Source: Alphaproteobacteria bacterium SO-S41 (GTDB taxonomy: Bacteria; Pseudomonadota; Alphaproteobacteria; Micropepsales; Micropepsaceae). From it: a DNA stretch of 64,000 nucleotides. The first letter of the stretch is position 1; each line of letters opens with the position of its first letter. This document shows, piece after piece, positions 56,790 to 64,000 of this stretch. The position numbers were made by a program, and so were the translations under genes. The DNA is taken from positions 3,348,001-3,412,000 of the forward strand of contig AP024629.1 of the NCBI GenBank assembly GCA_019670725.1, read 5' to 3'. The notes below the pieces were generated by a model. The model worked only from the letters and a program-made list of their open reading frames with translations. It did not search any database and was not told the DNA's origin.

Positions 56790-57659
56790 CTAGCGCTTGA
56801 GATCATCCAGCCAATCCCCGAGCAGGTCGATCCAGCGGTCGCTCGGGGCGCCTTGCCGGATCATGCCGAAACCGTGGCCGCCGCGCGAGAAGACGTGCAG
56901 TGCCGAGGGCCGGTCGGCCATCGACCAGTCGGCATGCAGACCTTCCAGGATACGGATAAGGTTCCGGTCGTCCTGCGCGACCACGGCGAAGAGCGGCGGG
57001 GCGTCGGCGGCAACGGGCTTGCCCCGGGTCTCGCCGCCATAGATCGCGGCGGCGAAGGCGAGCGGCGCGGCGCGCGGATCGGTGGCAACATCCATGGTCA
57101 GGAACGCGCCGGCGGAAAAGCCGATCATGCCGACTTCCGCGGGGTCGATGTCCCACTCCTTCGCGCGCGCCCGCACGAGTTCGATCGCGCGGCGGCCATC
57201 GTCGGCGACGGCATCGCGGACGTGCTGATAATTCGGGTCGTTGCGTATGATCTCAGCGGTCGACCGCGGCGTCTGGGCGGTCGGGATGACCGCGCCGCGA
57301 TTGGCGCGGAGGCCCGCCAGCGCGGCGGCGAAGCCCTCGGCATCGGCGGGCGTGGCGCGCGTGCGGTATTTGAGCACGAAGGCCGTGAAGCCGCGTGCGG
57401 CGAACCAGCGCGCGACGTCCACGCCTTCGTGTTGCCAGGCGACGATCAGCAACCCGCCACCAGGTGAGATGATGACGCTGCGGCCATTGTGCCTGGCGGG
57501 GTCGGGGCGGAAGACGGTGAGCGTCGGCCGTGAAATGTTGCGCTTCATCGCCGTGCCGATCGACGGGCCGGACGGCCCCTTGAAATCGGACTCGGGCGGC
57601 ACGCCTTCGATCACGGTCGGCGGGCCCTCAGGCCAAAGCTCGATCTCCTGCTCGTCCAC
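56790..57659 (-). CDS. Alpha/beta hydrolase (BD-FAE/esterase-like), paralogue 1
   Basis: 289 residues from a GTG at 57659, which has GGAGG five bases upstream. The nucleophile elbow is GFSAG in VGMIGFSAGAFLTMDVATDP. The oxyanion-type region is ISPGGGLLIVAWQHEG, and the C-terminal catalytic His is likely in HVFSRGGHGFGM. There is no signal peptide, so it is cytoplasmic. Acetyl-xylan esterase or carboxylesterase-like; substrate unknown. It is closely similar over its whole length to the neighbouring gene, a tandem duplication. Confidence 0.88.
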   Translation of the reverse strand: MDEQEIELWPEGPPTVIEGVPPESDFKGPSGPSIGTAMKRNISRPTLTVFRPDPARHNGRSVIISPGGGLLIVAWQHEGVDVARWFAARGFTAFVLKYRTRATPADAEGFAAALAGLRANRGAVIPTAQTPRSTAEIIRNDPNYQHVRDAVADDGRRAIELVRARAKEWDIDPAEVGMIGFSAGAFLTMDVATDPRAAPLAFAAAIYGGETRGKPVAADAPPLFAVVAQDDRNLIRILEGLHADWSMADRPSALHVFSRGGHGFGMIRQGAPSDRWIDLLGDWLDDLKR

Positions 57660-57687
57660 AGTGTCCTCCGTTTTTTCGTTATGTGTT

Positions 57688-58554
57688 TTAGCGCTTGAGA
57701 TCGTTCAGCCAGTCGTCCAGCAGGTCGAGCCAGCGATCGCTGGGCGCGCCCTGCCGGACCATGCCGAAGCCATGCGCGCCGCGCGAGAAGACATGCAGTG
57801 CCGAGGGCCGGTCGGCATTCGACCAGTCGGCGTAGAGACCTTCCACAACGCGGAACAGCAGCCGGTCGTCCTGCGCGATGGTCGCGAAGAGCGGCGGCGC
57901 GTCAGCCGGCACCGCCCTGCCCCGAGTCTCACCGCCATAGATCGCGGCGACGAAGGCGAGCGGCGCGGCGCGCGGATCAATCGCGACGTCCATGGTGAGG
58001 AACGCGCCGGCGGAGAAGCCGATCATGCCGACTTGGCCCGGGTCGACGTCCCATTCCGCCGCGCGCGACCGCACGATCTCGATCGCCCGCCGCCCGTCCT
58101 CGGCGGCGATGTCGCGGGCCTGCACGTAATTCGGTTCGTCCTTGGTGATCTCGGCCATCGCGCGCGGCGCCTGGGCGGCGGGGAGGGCCGCGGCCAGACT
58201 GTCGCCCATCGCGGTCATCAGCGCCTCGAACTTTTCCGGTTCGGACGGCGTGCCCATGACGCGGTATTTCAGCAGGAACGCCGTGAAGCCGCGCGCCGCG
58301 AACCACTCCGCGACATCCAGCCCCTCATGCTGCCAGGCCAGAATGCGCCAGCCGCCGCCCGGGCAGATGACGACGCCGCGTCCGTTCACCTTGGCGGGAT
58401 GCGGGCGAACGACCGTCAGCGTCGGCTCGGAAATATTCCGCAGCATCTGGCCCGCGGGCAGACGTGGCGGCGGCGTGAAGAAGGATTCCGCCGCGACGCC
58501 CGCGATGACCGAGGGCGGCCCCTCCGGCCACAGCGCGATGATCTGGTCTTCCAT
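57688..58554 (-). CDS. Alpha/beta hydrolase (BD-FAE/esterase-like), paralogue 2
   Basis: 288 residues from the ATG at 58554 with AAGGAA upstream. Parallel motifs: ICPGGGWRILAWQHEG, VGMIGFSAGAFLTMDVAIDP with the nucleophilic Ser, and HVFSRGAHGFGMVRQGAPSDRW with the catalytic His. It differs from paralogue 1 mainly around residues 20-45 and 110-145, perhaps the substrate pocket. It lies 23 bases after rsmE, so both hydrolases may be carried on the rsmE transcript. Confidence 0.88.
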   Translation of the reverse strand: MEDQIIALWPEGPPSVIAGVAAESFFTPPPRLPAGQMLRNISEPTLTVVRPHPAKVNGRGVVICPGGGWRILAWQHEGLDVAEWFAARGFTAFLLKYRVMGTPSEPEKFEALMTAMGDSLAAALPAAQAPRAMAEITKDEPNYVQARDIAAEDGRRAIEIVRSRAAEWDVDPGQVGMIGFSAGAFLTMDVAIDPRAAPLAFVAAIYGGETRGRAVPADAPPLFATIAQDDRLLFRVVEGLYADWSNADRPSALHVFSRGAHGFGMVRQGAPSDRWLDLLDDWLNDLKR

Positions 58555-58577
58555 GGTGTTTCCTTTTGATCTTGTTT

Positions 58578-59336
58578 TTATGAGCCGAGCGCCGCCTGCC
58601 AGATCGCCAGCGCCGCGAGACCGGCCGTGTCGGCACGGAGGATACGCGACCCCAGCGTCGCGGGTACACATTGGGGCAGCGCGCGAATGGCCGCACGCTC
58701 CTCGGCGTCGAAGCCGCCCTCGGGGCCGATCAGAATGCCCCACGGGCCCATCGGCGCGGCCTTCAGCGCGTCCAGGATCGGCGGCGCACCGGCCTCGTCG
58801 CAGAACAGCAGCGCACGGTGCGAAGGCCAGGCGGTCAGCAGCCAGGGCAGCGACGCGGGATCGTGACAGTCCGGCACGTCGAGCCGATCGGACTGTTCCG
58901 CCGCCTCGATCGCATTGGCGCGCATCCGCTCGACATTGACGCGCGACACGATGGTCCGGCGGGTGATGATCGGGCGCAGCGCGGAGACACCGAGTTCCGT
59001 CGCCTTCTGCGCGATGAACTCCGCCGGCGCCTTCTTCACCGGCGCGAAGCAGAGCCAGAGATCCGAGGCGACCGTCTGGTCGCGCGTCTGCCGCTCCGGC
59101 ACCGCCGCCGCGCCGCGCTTCCCCGCCAGCGCCAGCGCCGCCCGCCACTCGCCGTCGCGCCCATTGAACAGCCGCACCGCCTCGCCCGATTTGGCGCGCA
59201 TGACATGGCGCAGATAATGCGCCTGCCCCTCGGTCAGCGTCACCGCATCGCCCGCGGCGAGCCCGTCCTCGATGAACAGGCGCACCTTGCCGCCGGGCTC
59301 GGCGAGGTCGGTGTCATCGGGTGTTTCGTCGGTCAT
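58578..59336 (-). CDS. rsmE: 16S rRNA (uracil-1498-N3)-methyltransferase
   Basis: 252 residues from the ATG at 59336 (MTDETPDD). SPOUT-fold enzyme with an N-terminal PUA-like domain (about 15-80; VRLFIEDGLAAGDAVTLTEGQAHYLRHVMRAKSGEAVRLFNG) and the knotted SAM-binding C-terminus GILIGPEGGFDAEERAAIRA...LGSRILRADTAGLAALAIWQ. It methylates U1498 of 16S rRNA. The longer in-frame start at 59543 extends into the ubiA upstream region without similarity. Confidence 0.95.
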   Translation of the reverse strand: MTDETPDDTDLAEPGGKVRLFIEDGLAAGDAVTLTEGQAHYLRHVMRAKSGEAVRLFNGRDGEWRAALALAGKRGAAAVPERQTRDQTVASDLWLCFAPVKKAPAEFIAQKATELGVSALRPIITRRTIVSRVNVERMRANAIEAAEQSDRLDVPDCHDPASLPWLLTAWPSHRALLFCDEAGAPPILDALKAAPMGPWGILIGPEGGFDAEERAAIRALPQCVPATLGSRILRADTAGLAALAIWQAALGS

Positions 59337-59487
59337 GATCTCATCTTTCCGTCGGAGGCGGCGGTCATGCCGCGCCTTCGACGCCTTGGCAGTAGTCGCC
59401 AGCACAGGCACACGGTAAATCCTAAACCGACGGGGCGCCACGACAGCGCCACATGGCAGGCGCAGAGGCCGGCCCAGAGGACGCAGT

Positions 59488-60441
59488 GTGGCCACCAACA
59501 ACAAACCCGCCGACGCCAAACGCCTGAGCTGGGTGGAGCGCACGCCGCGGTCCGTGCAGCCTTATCTCCGGCTCATGCGGTTCGACCGGCCGATCGGGTT
59601 CTGGCTGTTGTTTTGGCCGTGCGCGTTCGGGCTCGCGCTGGGGTCGGTCGGCGAGACCTATAATTGGCGGATCGTCCTTTGGTACGGCGCGCTGTTCGCC
59701 ATCGGCGCGATCGCCATGCGCGGCGCGGGCTGCGTCTGGAATGACATCGCCGACCGCGACATCGACGCCAAGGTCGCCCGCACGCGCGGACGGCCCTTGC
59801 CTTCGGGCGCGATCAGCGTCCGCGCGGCGATCGTCTTTCTCGTCGTGCTCGGGCTGATCGGCCTCGCCGTCCTGCTGCAGTTCAACCGTTTCTCGATCCT
59901 GCTCGGCCTCGCCTCGCTGGTGCCGGTCGCGATCTATCCCTTCATGAAGCGGATCACGCATTGGCCGCAGCTCGTGCTGGGCATCGCCTTCAACTGGGGC
60001 GCGCTGATGGGCTGGGCCGTCTTGAAGGGCGAGCTCAGCATGGCGCCCTATCTGCTGTTCTGCGGCTGCGTGCTGTGGACGATCGGCTACGACACGATCT
60101 ACGCGCATCAGGACAAGGAAGACGATGCGGTGGTCGGGGTGAAGTCGACCGCGCTGCTGCTGGGCGGCGCGAGCAAGCCGGCGCTGTTCATGCTCTATGC
60201 GGGCGCCATCGCCTGCTGGGTGATCGCCTGCCTGCAGGTCAGGGCGCATCACGTCGCCTATCTCGGCCTCGCCCTGCTCGCCTTCCAGTTCATCGGCCAG
60301 ATCGTGCGGGTGAAGCTCGACAATCCCCAGTCCTGCCTGACGGTCTTTCGCTCCAACCGCGACGCCGGCCTCATCCTGTTCCTGTCGCTCGCCTTCGGGG
60401 CGATGCTGGAGCGTGGGGTGATGGATCAGTTCAGCTTTTGA
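59488..60441 (+). CDS. ubiA: 4-hydroxybenzoate octaprenyltransferase
   Basis: 317 residues from a GTG at 59488 with an AGAGGA site. Membrane prenyltransferase of ubiquinone synthesis, about nine helices. The Asp-rich motifs are NDIADRDIDAKVARTRGRPLPSG and, second, DTIYAHQDKEDD. It opens with SWVERTPRSVQPYLRLMRFDRPIGFWLLFWP, typical of UbiA. Divergent from rsmE. Confidence 0.96.
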   Translation: MATNNKPADAKRLSWVERTPRSVQPYLRLMRFDRPIGFWLLFWPCAFGLALGSVGETYNWRIVLWYGALFAIGAIAMRGAGCVWNDIADRDIDAKVARTRGRPLPSGAISVRAAIVFLVVLGLIGLAVLLQFNRFSILLGLASLVPVAIYPFMKRITHWPQLVLGIAFNWGALMGWAVLKGELSMAPYLLFCGCVLWTIGYDTIYAHQDKEDDAVVGVKSTALLLGGASKPALFMLYAGAIACWVIACLQVRAHHVAYLGLALLAFQFIGQIVRVKLDNPQSCLTVFRSNRDAGLILFLSLAFGAMLERGVMDQFSF

Positions 60442-60470
60442 TTGCAGGCTTTTTGGCGTAAAATGCCGTC

Positions 60471-61457
60471 ATGAGCGTCTATCACCGCGTCAAGGCGAGC
60501 GACATCCTCACCCCTGAGGAGCTGGAGCGTGTCCGCCATCCCTCCGACCTGCTCGGTGTCCTGTGGGTCGCCCATGCCTGGGCGGTGATCGCCGGTGCGA
60601 TGGCGCTGACGGCCTGGCAGTGGTGGCTGGCCCCGCTCAGCCTGGTGCTCATCGGCTCGCGCCAGCTCGGCATCGCCATCCTGATGCACGACGCGGCGCA
60701 TGGCGTGCTGGCAAAGAACAAGGGACTGAACGAGTTCCTGGGACAGTGGCTCTGCGGCTATCCCGTCGGGTCGGAGCTGATCGCCTATCGTAAATACCAT
60801 CTGCAGCACCACCGCCGGACGCAGCAGCCCGACGATCCCGACATCGAACTGTCCGCGCATTTCCCGATCACCCGCGACAGCTTCCGCCGCAAGGTGATCC
60901 GCGACCTCACGGGACAGACCGGCTTCCAGCAGCGCAAGGCGGCCATCCGTGGCGCGATCAAGCGCAAGCAATGGCGTACGCTGACGGGCTGGGCGATCAC
61001 CAACGGCGTCATCCTTGCCGCCTGTATCGCGAGCGGCTTCTGGTGGCTCTATCCCGTGCTGTGGCTGGCGCCGCTGCTGACCTGGTTCCAGTTCATCACC
61101 CGCGTGCGCAACATCGCCGAGCACGCCGTCGTGCCCGACAATGACGACCCGTTCCGCAACGCCCGCACCACGCTCGCCAATCCGTTCATGCGGGCAATCC
61201 TCGCGCCGTATTGGGTCAACTATCACGTCGAGCATCACCTGCTCTTCTGGGTGCCCTGCTACCGCCTGCCGGAAATGCACCGCATCCTGAAGGCCAATGG
61301 CACGGCGACGCGCATGGAGATCCGGCAGGGTTATCGCGAGGTCATCCGCCAGGCGACGTCGCGGCCTGCGGGGGCCGGCGGGGCCGAAGGCGGGCGCGGC
61401 CAGCGGCGGCGCAATGCCGTGATCGAAGGCGCCCCGACAGACCAGATTGCTGCATAG
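60471..61457 (+). CDS. Membrane fatty acid desaturase family protein
   Basis: 328 residues. The three His clusters of membrane di-iron desaturases are visible: HDAAH, then HLQHHRRTQ, then HVEHHLLFWVPCYRLPEMH. About four membrane helices lie between. The acyl substrate or alternative hydrocarbon substrate cannot be told. The C-terminal 40 residues are Arg/Gly-rich and probably unstructured. It follows ubiA by 29 bases in the same direction. Confidence 0.92.
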   Translation: MSVYHRVKASDILTPEELERVRHPSDLLGVLWVAHAWAVIAGAMALTAWQWWLAPLSLVLIGSRQLGIAILMHDAAHGVLAKNKGLNEFLGQWLCGYPVGSELIAYRKYHLQHHRRTQQPDDPDIELSAHFPITRDSFRRKVIRDLTGQTGFQQRKAAIRGAIKRKQWRTLTGWAITNGVILAACIASGFWWLYPVLWLAPLLTWFQFITRVRNIAEHAVVPDNDDPFRNARTTLANPFMRAILAPYWVNYHVEHHLLFWVPCYRLPEMHRILKANGTATRMEIRQGYREVIRQATSRPAGAGGAEGGRGQRRRNAVIEGAPTDQIAA

Positions 61458-61542
61458 CCGAAAAAGTGATCGGCCACTGTCTCGTCAAAATTCGGGCACT
61501 ATTCTATAAGAATGACTTAGCCGTCACTTTTCGGGGTCTTAA

Positions 61543-61836
61543 ATGTCCGTGTTGAAGCTTTCCATTGCTGGTTTCGCCCTGGCGCTCGCCTGGTCGCCCA
61601 TCGCCCTGGCCGAAGAAGCCGCCGCGCCGCAGCCTGCCGCCACCGCAGCGGCCGCTGAGGAAGAAGACACGGTCGTCTGCAAGAAGATCCAGGACACCGG
61701 CAGCCGCGTGCGCCGGACCAAGGTCTGCAAGACGAAGAGCGAGTGGAACGCCGCCGAAAAGGGCGCGCAGGACACGATGCGCGGCATTCAGCAGAAGGGC
61801 GTGCAGCCCGGCGGCGATTCGCTGCAGCCGGGTTGA
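61543..61836 (+). CDS. Small secreted protein with conserved VCKKIQDTGSRxRR-VC motif
   Basis: 97 residues, with a signal peptide of about 23 (MSVLKLSIAGFALALAWSPIALA), an Ala/Glu-rich linker, and then a short conserved core with two cysteines (VVCKKIQDTGSRVRRTKVCKTKSEWN). Similar short secreted proteins occur in sphingomonads and caulobacters with unknown role. The two Cys likely pair. Its TGA stop is shared with the TTG start of the next gene. Confidence 0.8.
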   Translation: MSVLKLSIAGFALALAWSPIALAEEAAAPQPAATAAAAEEEDTVVCKKIQDTGSRVRRTKVCKTKSEWNAAEKGAQDTMRGIQQKGVQPGGDSLQPG

Positions 61837-62486
61837 TCCCCGGTCCGCTGGACACCCGGGCCTTTATCGAGGCCAACACCGCATGGGCCGCACCGCCGCA
61901 TACGCCTGAGATCCGTCTCAGGCTGGCGAGCGAGCTGTATCCGATCTGGCGGATGACCGAAGACACGCTGCTGGAGCGGGGGATTCCCCCGCCCTACTGG
62001 GCCTTCGCATGGGCCGGCGGACAGGCGGTCGCCCGCTACCTGCTCGATCATCCCGACATCGTCCAAGGCAAGCGCGTGCTCGACGCCGGCAGCGGCTCGG
62101 GCCTTTGCGCCATCGCCGCCGCCCTCTCGGGCGCCGCGACGGTCACCGCAAGCGATGTCGATCCTTACGCCGTCGTCGCGATCGAGCTGAACGCCGCCGC
62201 ATTCGGCGCCGTCACGGCGACCGCCGACGATCTCGTGGGGCGGGATGATGGCTGGGATATCGTGCTGATCGGCGACCTCTTCTACGAGCAGCCGCTGGCC
62301 GGCCAGGTCGAGGCCTGGGCACGGCGGCTCGCCGGCCGCGGCGCGACGGTGCTGGTCGGCGATCCCGGCCGGTCGTATCTGCCGAAAACCGGCATGACCC
62401 GGCTCGCGACCTATGAAGTGCCGACGACCCGCGAGCTGGAAGACAACGAGGTTCGCCGCACGGCGGTCTATCGCGTGGCGGCGTGA
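61833..62486 (+). CDS. EtfB-lysine-methyltransferase-like SAM methyltransferase
   Basis: 217 residues from a TTG at 61833 overlapping the preceding stop (TTGA). Sequence blocks RMTEDTLLERGIPPPYWAFAWAGGQAVARYLLDHP, DAGSGSGLCAIAAALSGA (SAM loop), TASDVDPYAVVAIELNA and VLIGDLFYEQPLA match the METTL20/ETFBKMT group, which methylates lysines of the electron transfer flavoprotein beta subunit. The bacterial enzyme has the same core. No etf gene is adjacent. No ATG exists upstream in a plausible position. Confidence 0.85.
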   Translation: MIPGPLDTRAFIEANTAWAAPPHTPEIRLRLASELYPIWRMTEDTLLERGIPPPYWAFAWAGGQAVARYLLDHPDIVQGKRVLDAGSGSGLCAIAAALSGAATVTASDVDPYAVVAIELNAAAFGAVTATADDLVGRDDGWDIVLIGDLFYEQPLAGQVEAWARRLAGRGATVLVGDPGRSYLPKTGMTRLATYEVPTTRELEDNEVRRTAVYRVAA

Positions 62487-62524
62487 CGTTCGACTGCTGT
62501 CCTTGATTTCAGTTTCCCTACCTC

Positions 62525-62603
62525 GTCATGGCCGCCCTTGAGGCGGCCATCCATGGGACCGGGCGGCTGTCAGATGGATGGCCGGGTCAAGCCCGGCCAT
62601 GAC
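62525..62603. repeat. GTCATGGCC palindromic repeat, copy 2
   Basis: Same architecture as 49721-49803: outer GTCATGGCC and GGCCATGAC inverted ends, the GGCCGCC-CTTGA-GGCGGCC hairpin at left and the GGCCGGG-TCAAG-CCCGGCC hairpin at right. The centre differs between copies. It lies in the 195 bases between the methyltransferase and MAPEG genes, both forward. Confidence 0.9.
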
Positions 62604-62681
62604 GAAGGGGTGTGAAACAGGTAGGCCACACGATGCTATAGGATAGGCTAAGACGGCGACGCCGCCGCAAGGGATTCGGGC

Positions 62682-63083
62682 ATGCTGACCACGCAGATGC
62701 AGATTGTTGCGCTCTATGCCGGGATCAATGCGCTCATCCTGCTGCTGCTTTCGCTCTGGGTGACGCGGGCGCGGCGCAGCCACAAGGTGTCGATCGGCGA
62801 TGGCGGCAATCCCGCGCTGCTGCGGGCGCAGCGGGCGCACGGCAATGCCGCCGAATACATCCCGATCGTGCTCGTCCTGATGCTGGCGCTGGCCGGGCTG
62901 AAGGCCTCCAGCCTGCTGCTCCACGCCATCGGCCTTGCGCTGACCTTCGGCCGCATCCTCCACGGGATCGGCCTCAACACGAGTTCCAATCTCTCGGTCG
63001 GACGAGCGCTCGGCATGGTGCTGACCTGGGCGGCGCTGATCACCGGGGCGGTCGCCTGCCTCTATTACGCACTGGCCGTTTGA
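62682..63083 (+). CDS. MAPEG family membrane protein
   Basis: 133 residues, four membrane helices. The block HGNAAEYIPIVLVLMLALAGLKASSLLLHAIGLALTFGRILHGIGL is the MAPEG signature, and the preceding RAQRAHGNAAEY is the glutathione-binding-type loop of this superfamily. The family includes glutathione-dependent membrane enzymes, but the activity here is not known. Three bases precede the next small membrane-protein gene. Confidence 0.92.
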   Translation: MLTTQMQIVALYAGINALILLLLSLWVTRARRSHKVSIGDGGNPALLRAQRAHGNAAEYIPIVLVLMLALAGLKASSLLLHAIGLALTFGRILHGIGLNTSSNLSVGRALGMVLTWAALITGAVACLYYALAV

Positions 63084-63086
63084 GCG

Positions 63087-63461
63087 ATGAATTTTCCGAA
63101 CCCCGCCGACACACAGATCTTCGCCTTCTATGCCGGCGCCGCCGGACTGCTGGCGGCGGTGGGGCTGATGCGCGATTCGCGCAGCCGCGTCGCCGCCCCG
63201 GCGGGGCGCGAGGGCCTGCTCGCGCCGCTCGGCCTCGCCGCGCTGGCCGTCGCCATGATGCTCAGCGTTGCCGCGCCGGTGCGGCTGCTCGCCGGCGCCC
63301 TGCTGCTGGCCGGCCTTGCCTTGCTGGCCGTCGCGCCGCGCCGCCCTGACCGGCCCTCGCCAGGACGCCAGGTCGGCGCGACCCTTGCCTATGCCGCCAT
63401 CGCCGTCGCTTTGATCGGCGCTTTCATTCCGCTTACCGCCACCCCAAGTCTCAGCACATGA
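63087..63461 (+). CDS. Small membrane protein of unknown function
   Basis: 124 residues with hydrophobic segments at about 13-27, 46-62, 66-82 and 98-117. I see no recognised domain. The stop overlaps the start of pmbA in ATGA, so it is probably translated with MAPEG and pmbA as an operon. Confidence 0.72.
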   Translation: MNFPNPADTQIFAFYAGAAGLLAAVGLMRDSRSRVAAPAGREGLLAPLGLAALAVAMMLSVAAPVRLLAGALLLAGLALLAVAPRRPDRPSPGRQVGATLAYAAIAVALIGAFIPLTATPSLST

Positions 63462-64000
63462 CAACAGCACCGCTTGAACGCCTGAACGACCTCATCGCCG
63501 CCGCCAAAGCCCTGGGGGCCGACGCCGCCGACGCCATCTATGTGGAAAGCGCCTCGCTCGGCGTCTCCTACCGGATGGCGAAACTGGAAGACGTGGAGCG
63601 CTCCGAGTCGCTCGATGTCGGCCTGCGTGTCTTCATCGGCAAGCGCCAGGCGGTCTCGTCCACCACCGACCTGCGCGCGCCTTCGCTGAAGGCGCTGGCC
63701 GAGCGCGTCGTCGGCATGGCGAAGACCGCGCCGGAAGATCCCTATTGCGGCCTCGTCGAGCGCAGCCGCCTCGCGACCACCTTTCCTTCGCTCGATCTGG
63801 AAGACCCCGTCGATCCCGGCGCGGCGCGGCTGAAGGAACTCGCCGCCGCCGCCGAGGCCGCCGCGTTGGAAGTCCCCGGCGTCACCAACTCGGAAGGCGC
63901 CAGCGCCAATTGGGGCCGCTCGGCTGTCGCGCTCGCGACCTCGGAAGGCTTCGCCGGCACCTATGGCGGCACGACGCATTCGGTCTCGGTCAGCGTCCTC
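63458..64000 (+). CDS. pmbA: TldE/PmbA protease subunit, 3' end outside window
   Basis: About 181 residues are visible from the ATG at 63458. The sequence LIAAAKALGADAADAIYVESASLGVSYRMAKLEDVERSESLDVGLRVFIGKRQAVSSTTD is the N-terminus of TldE/PmbA, partner of TldD. It lacks the HExxxH motif in the visible part, as expected for this subunit. tldD is 16 kb upstream on the same strand, so the two heterodimer genes are not in one operon. Confidence 0.95.
   Translation, partial: MTTAPLERLNDLIAAAKALGADAADAIYVESASLGVSYRMAKLEDVERSESLDVGLRVFIGKRQAVSSTTDLRAPSLKALAERVVGMAKTAPEDPYCGLVERSRLATTFPSLDLEDPVDPGAARLKELAAAAEAAALEVPGVTNSEGASANWGRSAVALATSEGFAGTYGGTTHSVSVSVL

Overview
The window is chromosomal DNA, high in GC, from an alphaproteobacterium. 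Support comes from the cytochrome c oxidase cluster order (ctaC, ctaD, ctaB, a CoxF-like small protein, ctaG, ctaE, DUF983, SURF1, then thrC and an M16 peptidase), a split glycine decarboxylase (gcvPA/gcvPB) with gcvT and gcvH, an intracellular PHB depolymerase, an HWE-type histidine kinase, a plant-type glutamate-cysteine ligase and ubiA/rsmE/gshA proximity. A Caulobacterales, Rhizobiales or Micropepsales (Rhizomicrobium-like) relative fits, but the genus cannot be fixed by eye. I saw no rRNA, tRNA, CRISPR array, phage or transposase gene.

Layout. 1-6.1 kb: partial phaZ, a GST, a tightly overlapping reverse operon (nucleotidyltransferase-like, DUF1272, secreted protein, MgtC/DUF4010 gene broken by one frameshift) and a P450. 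6.1-10 kb: a serralysin/RTX metalloprotease and an unknown membrane-anchored protein. 10-15.3 kb: the glycine cleavage operon under a tandem glycine riboswitch, interrupted by an opposite-strand DUF559 endonuclease gene lying among palindromic repeats. 15.4-21.6 kb: HWE kinase with receiver, a DGPF protein with its ECF42-type sigma factor, and a TIR-TM-TPR protein. 21.6-28.5 kb: argS, a methyltransferase, and a two-component system whose kinase carries a long polyproline insert, divergent from a secreted protein with a similar polyproline tail. 28.5-36 kb: ispH-thrB-rnhA, a peroxiredoxin, a DsbD-alpha-like protein, yqgE and a GGDEF/EAL protein. 36-45.5 kb: GNAT, M16 peptidase, thrC and the aa3 oxidase cluster. 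45.7-49.7 kb: tldD, a ccdAB toxin-antitoxin pair with a clear operator array, and a CPA2 antiporter. 49.8-54.6 kb: a WYL regulator/SDR/DUF1330 operon, a secreted protein, an L,D-transpeptidase-like protein and a membrane protein. 54.6-64 kb: gshA, tandem duplicated alpha/beta hydrolases, rsmE, ubiA, a desaturase, an EtfB-methyltransferase-like gene, MAPEG, and the start of pmbA/tldE.

The most notable points are: (i) tldD directly upstream of ccdAB, with operator boxes running from the tldD stop to the ccdA start. TldD and TldE are the E. coli proteins known for affecting CcdA stability and CcdB tolerance, and tldE (pmbA) is also in this window. (ii) The polyproline sensor kinase and the polyproline secreted protein across one divergent promoter. 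(iii) A DUF559 endonuclease gene packaged between copies of a two-hairpin repeat inside the gcv operon. (iv) Convergent gene pairs that either interlock their stop codons on a single CTAG/CTAA or carry a palindromic repeat between them.
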